DNA from: Thermogutta sp.
GTDB taxonomy: Bacteria; Planctomycetota; Planctomycetia; Pirellulales; Thermoguttaceae
Assembly (NCBI RefSeq): GCF_014359955.1
Contig: NZ_JACIYL010000234.1
Coordinates: 1-5,621 of the forward strand
Direction of reading: 5' to 3'
DNA: 5,621 nt
This document shows, one piece after another, positions 5,366 to 5,621 of this stretch. The position numbers were made by a program, and so were the translations under genes. The stretch's first letter is position 1; every line of letters starts with the position of its first letter. The notes beneath the pieces were generated by a model. It saw nothing but the letters and a program-made list of their open reading frames with translations. It did not search any database and had not been told where the DNA came from.

Positions 5366-5621
5366 ATGGCCACTTACTTATTCACCTTCAGTCGCAAGCT
5401 GTGGGGAAAAAAGGCGGATAGCGCGATCGATGGGATTCTCGAAAGCTTTAAGCAACGGAAGCCGGACGATTGGTCGTGTGGCAGGACGAGAAAGATTCAG
5501 CCAGGAGACCGTGTGTTTTTCATGCAACTAGGGTGCAACGATCGCGGGATTTTTGCGTCAGGTAAGACGATTTCAGGTGTGAAACCTGGTTCCCATTGGA
5601 AGTATGGCAGGAGGAAGAAGG
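5366..5621 (+). CDS. EVE/PUA-like domain protein, N-terminal part (partial)
   Basis: Only the first 85 codons are present; the gene runs off the right edge without a stop. The start is ATG 5366 with AGGTGG 7 nt upstream. The N-terminus MATYLFTFSRKLWG, then DDWSCGRTRKIQPGDRVFFMQLG and DRGIFASGKTISG, has the pattern of an EVE/PUA-like beta-barrel: a Trp, the PGD-RVF strand turn, and R/G-I-ASG. Such N-terminal domains occur in proteins that bind modified bases, including HNH-type and McrBC-like restriction enzymes, and also as stand-alone proteins of unknown role. Any nuclease or effector part would lie beyond the window. GC is about 51%, against roughly 60% in the sampled parts of hydG, which hints at a different origin. 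The gene call is firm, the domain call moderate, and a defence role is inference. Confidence 0.6.
   Translation, partial: MATYLFTFSRKLWGKKADSAIDGILESFKQRKPDDWSCGRTRKIQPGDRVFFMQLGCNDRGIFASGKTISGVKPGSHWKYGRRKK

Overview
The window looks like chromosomal DNA from a planctomycete or a close relative in the PVC group. The main evidence is a gene for a DUF1559 'prepilin-like N-terminus plus H-X9-DG' protein, a family that is hugely expanded in Planctomycetes and uncommon elsewhere. The two genes beside it, hydE and hydG, imply an organism able to make [FeFe] hydrogenase, so an anaerobic or facultative fermentative lifestyle is likely. The species cannot be named from this sequence alone.

Layout, left to right. 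Positions 1-271 are non-coding as far as can be seen and carry a perfect TATAAT hexamer that may drive the next two genes. hydE (272-1462) and hydG (1467-2888) form a tight two-gene operon with a 4-nt gap. Both are complete, and all signature cysteines are present. Right after the hydG stop lie two abutting RNA-hairpin sequences. Positions 2889-3135 also contain a good sigma-70-type promoter whose -10 box sits inside a long imperfect palindrome. This promoter leads into the DUF1559 gene (3136-4173). Converging on that gene from the other side is a tRNA-Val(CAC) gene (4388 to 4315, minus strand) with its own intrinsic terminator. Then come about 970 bp with no gene I can support but with more perfect palindromes than expected. 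The right edge holds the first 85 codons of a gene encoding an EVE/PUA-like N-terminal domain, as seen in some modified-DNA restriction enzymes.

How the genes work together. HydG cleaves tyrosine to give the CO and CN ligands on an iron synthon. HydE processes that synthon toward the diiron subcluster. The third maturase, HydF, and the hydrogenase HydA must be encoded outside the window. The DUF1559 gene, the tRNA and the EVE-like gene show no functional link to the maturases and appear to be separate transcription units.

I found no convincing undescribed system. The points most worth a second look are the palindrome over the DUF1559 promoter, the palindrome-rich gene-free stretch beside the tRNA, and the partial EVE-like gene of lower GC at the right edge.
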